From positions 1-25,309 of the forward strand of contig JAFGJR010000308.1 in assembly GCA_016928975.1 (NCBI GenBank): a stretch of 25,309 bases of DNA. The letters are read 5' to 3'. Made by a program: the position numbers and the translations under genes. Source of the DNA: Sedimentisphaerales bacterium (GTDB taxonomy: Bacteria; Planctomycetota; Phycisphaerae; Sedimentisphaerales; SG8-4). Under the pieces are notes generated by a model. That model made no database searches. It was not told where the DNA came from and was given only the letters and a program-made list of their open reading frames with translations. Every line of letters starts with the position of its first letter. Positions within the stretch are counted from its first letter, which is position 1. Of the stretch, positions 23,947-25,309 are shown in pieces.

Positions 23947-24032
23947 TGCTGGGAATCCGTGTCAATCCTGTAAATCCGTGTCTGACATTCTCCCTTTGCG
24001 ACCCTCTGCGGCCTCTGCGGTTGAGAAGGTGT

Positions 24033-24080
24033 GGATTCCTGCTCCTCGATCAGGTCGAGGACAAGCTTCGCAGGAATGAC
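24033..24080. repeat. Second, extended copy of the intergenic hairpin repeat
   Basis: Outer arms ATTCCTGC (24035-24042) and GCAGGAAT (24070-24077) enclose a second perfect stem TCCTCGA (24043-24049) with TCGAGGA (24055-24061), plus an 8-base bulge. Flanks GTGG and GACA agree with the first copy. Confidence 0.65.
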
Positions 24081-24109
24081 AGCGGCTGCAGTGGCACGCA
24101 GTGTCTCCG

Positions 24110-24126
24110 CTCTGTGCCCTCTGTGG
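24110..24126 (-). repeat. Dispersed 17-bp CCACAGAG-type repeat (copy B, inverted)
   Basis: The minus strand reads CCACAGAGGGCACAGAG, differing from copy A (20995-21011) at two positions. It lies just beyond the 3' end of the MNT gene. Confidence 0.5.
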
Positions 24127-24135
24127 CAGAAATCA

Positions 24136-24432
24136 TCAGAGCCAGATGACTTCCTGGAGGACATGGTTGATCCAGGGGGAGTCGTTGCGCTGGAGACTTT
24201 CGATTTCGCCGGTTGTATAGGGGAATACGTCGCATGGGACGGACACGTCGTCCGGCAGGAAATCCGGGATTCGGTCGCGGAAGGGTCTGTCGCTCGTGCG
24301 AAGAATGATCAGCAAATCGGCGTCGCTGCGTGGGCCGTAAGTGTCGGTCGCATACGAGCCGAACAGGCCGACCCGTTCCACCTCAGGATGCGATTCCCGC
24401 AGGCTGGCGGCCCAAGCGTACAGCTCTCGCAT
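24136..24432 (-). CDS. MNT-type nucleotidyltransferase antitoxin
   Basis: The product is 98 residues from the ATG ending at 24432, 10 nt after the HEPN stop and behind AAGGCCAGGG; an ATG 19 codons upstream inside the HEPN gene is an alternative. The nucleotidyltransferase core is intact: VGLFGSYATDTYGPRSDADL (21-40) holds the GS motif and the two metal aspartates D37 and D39, and CDVF supplies the third (D68). In characterised MNT-HEPN systems the MNT enzyme neutralises its partner by adding AMP to a tyrosine of the HEPN toxin. It follows the HEPN gene directly in one operon. Confidence 0.82.
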   Translation of the reverse strand: MRELYAWAASLRESHPEVERVGLFGSYATDTYGPRSDADLLIILRTSDRPFRDRIPDFLPDDVSVPCDVFPYTTGEIESLQRNDSPWINHVLQEVIWL

Positions 24433-24442
24433 CACCCTGGCC

Positions 24443-24835
24443 TTATCGGCGAAGAATGTCTTCACAGAACCTGATGATTCGTCGCGCATTGTCAACGGCC
24501 TCATCCGCTTCGTTTTTGCCGTAATACTCGCCGGGGAAGCCTTGGTCGAATCCGTTCGGGTATCGCGTGGGGATGTAATGTCGATCCAGGGCCCGCGCGG
24601 CGTCGAACAGAAGGTCGGGGATGTCCACCTTGCCGGCAAGACCCTGGAGCAGTTTCAGGACGGAATGACCCCAGCCTTCGCCGTGCAGATGCAGATAGAC
24701 GGCCTTGACGGCTTTCTCCGCCCCCTGTTGGGCGCTGAAGCAGGCCCACTCGAAGTGCTGGTGCTCAGACGTATCCACCGCGTGACTCAAGTCGCGTTGT
24801 GCCTGAGCGAGCCAGTCTTTCGACCTGTCGGCCAT
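24443..24835 (-). CDS. HEPN-domain toxin of an MNT/HEPN toxin-antitoxin pair
   Basis: The 130-residue, all-helical protein starts at the ATG ending at 24835, preceded by AAAGGGAAG. It has the HEPN four-helix layout: DWLAQAQRDLSHAV, FEWACFSAQQGAEKAVKAVY, GHSVLKLLQGL, and the loop HYIPTRYPNGF with PGEYYG, typical of this subgroup. HEPN proteins are often RNases using an R-x4-6-H motif. That motif is not clear here, although R91 followed by YPNGF and the tyrosine pair at 104-105 occupy the usual functional loop. Genetic linkage to an MNT gene supports the toxin assignment. The 24836-24883 gap to purC is short, so read-through from purC is possible. Confidence 0.85.
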   Translation of the reverse strand: MADRSKDWLAQAQRDLSHAVDTSEHQHFEWACFSAQQGAEKAVKAVYLHLHGEGWGHSVLKLLQGLAGKVDIPDLLFDAARALDRHYIPTRYPNGFDQGFPGEYYGKNEADEAVDNARRIIRFCEDILRR

Positions 24836-24883
24836 CGTGTTCTTCCCTTTACGGTTTTCCGTCGTTGCCCGATTCTACCTCAC

Positions 24884-25309
24884 TTACGCTTTCCAGGTAA
24901 AGGGCTTGCCGGTGAGGCGCTCGTAGGCTTCGATGTACTTGGCACTGGTTTTTTCGACGATATCGGGGGGCAGCTCGACGCCGGGGCCGGACTTGTTGAA
25001 GTGGATGCTTTCCAGCCAGTTTCGTACGAACTGCTTGTCGAAGCTCTCCTGGTCCCGGCCCGGCGCGTACTTGTCGGCGGGCCAAAAGCGGGAGGAGTCG
25101 GGCGTGAGCACCTCGTCGATCAGGATGATCCTGCCGTCGGGGGTCAGGCCCCACTCGAACTTCGTGTCGGCCAGGATGATCCCCTTGCCCTGGGCGTACT
25201 GGCCGGCCTTGTTGAAGATCTCGATGCTCTTGTCGCGGACGTAGGCGGCGTGCTCGGCGCCGACGATCTCGGCCGCCCGCTCGAAGCTGATGTTCTCATC
25301 GTGCATGCC
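24884..25309 (-). CDS. purC: Phosphoribosylaminoimidazole-succinocarboxamide synthase (SAICAR synthetase), 5' end outside window
   Basis: The frame is open at the right edge, so only the last 141 or so codons are visible. SAICAR synthetase joins CAIR and aspartate with ATP in purine synthesis, in the cytoplasm. The second family signature IILADTKFEWG, then ILIDEVLTPDSSRFWPADKY and SFDKQFVRNW, identify the C-terminal half. The SSRFWP wording is that of the longer form of the enzyme (about 290-300 residues, shared with yeast Ade1) rather than the short E. coli form. The apparent internal methionine at 25306 is not the start. It is the only clear housekeeping metabolic gene here, and marks the right edge as chromosomal. 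Confidence 0.93.
   Translation of the reverse strand, partial: GMHDENISFERAAEIVGAEHAAYVRDKSIEIFNKAGQYAQGKGIILADTKFEWGLTPDGRIILIDEVLTPDSSRFWPADKYAPGRDQESFDKQFVRNWLESIHFNKSGPGVELPPDIVEKTSAKYIEAYERLTGKPFTWKA

Larger units (their letters stand above)
23578..24135. other. Repeat-rich non-coding spacer
   Basis: The 558 bases between the helicase and the toxin-antitoxin pair hold no credible gene. Frames on the minus strand translate to the tell-tale phrase VIPAQAGIQ, a known by-product of palindromic repeats. Contents are a perfect CCGCA/TGCGG palindrome at 23661-23672, several short direct and inverted repeats with CTGCGG/CCGCAGA themes (23805-23875), two ATTCC(C/T)GC hairpins and the inverted CCACAGAG repeat. 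Confidence 0.6.

Noticed and set aside
23778..24164. 128-codon minus-strand frame containing VIPAQAGIQ
   Set aside because: This is the typical translation of palindromic intergenic repeats, not a protein.
1..25309. CRISPR array, rRNA operon or intact insertion sequence
   Set aside because: No regularly spaced direct repeats, no rRNA-like stretch and no transposase reading frame were found.

Overview
The window looks like a chromosomal segment of a planctomycete, most likely class Phycisphaerae (Sedimentisphaerales-type). This is inferred from gene content, with no marker gene to confirm it. The signs are a GC-rich sequence, a secreted protein ending in a dockerin-like tail (GDLNDDCKVDFQDLAILASSWL type, written here only as a type), a DUF1080 protein fused to a metal-hydrolase domain, Tat-exported enzymes, a remnant of a Tat-exported Gfo/Idh/MocA protein, and many carbohydrate-active enzymes. 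Intergenic spacers are long and contain dispersed hairpin repeats.

Left part (1-4680). Three exported proteins lie on the minus strand: a DUF1080/metal-hydrolase fusion cut by the window edge, a dockerin-tailed protein of unknown function, and a small exported protein whose leader can fold into alternative hairpins. A tRNA-Tyr(GUA) with its own promoter follows on the plus strand.

Centre left (4681-8540). A DinG/XPD-type iron-sulfur helicase is followed by a scrambled region. There a Gfo/Idh/MocA oxidoreductase survives only as its Tat signal and first nucleotide-binding strand. It runs head-on into an unrecognised minus-strand ORF.

Centre (8540-17196) is the metabolic core: a GH106-like alpha-L-rhamnosidase and a GH28-like beta-helix enzyme in one plus-strand unit, converging on a GH112 phosphorylase plus GPH sugar:cation symporter unit. 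Divergent from GH112 is a sugar-phosphate isomerase/epimerase with an apparently leaderless promoter. Together they suggest extracellular breakdown of a rhamnose- and galacturonate-containing pectin (rhamnogalacturonan I), import of the disaccharide, and intracellular phosphorolysis. GH112 could then be a galactosyl-rhamnose phosphorylase rather than a lacto/galacto-N-biose one.

Right part (17197-25309). There are two tandem paralogous exported proteins with three DUF5648-like repeats each. Upstream of them sits a promoter, a foldable leader of about 170 nt and an intrinsic terminator: either a small RNA or an attenuator/riboswitch. Next come a Tat-exported TIM-barrel-like protein, a decayed two-gene nucleotidyltransferase module, a 145-bp element with 11-bp inverted ends, a RadD-like SF2 helicase, a repeat-rich spacer, an MNT/HEPN toxin-antitoxin pair and the 3' part of purC. 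No CRISPR array, rRNA or intact insertion sequence was seen.
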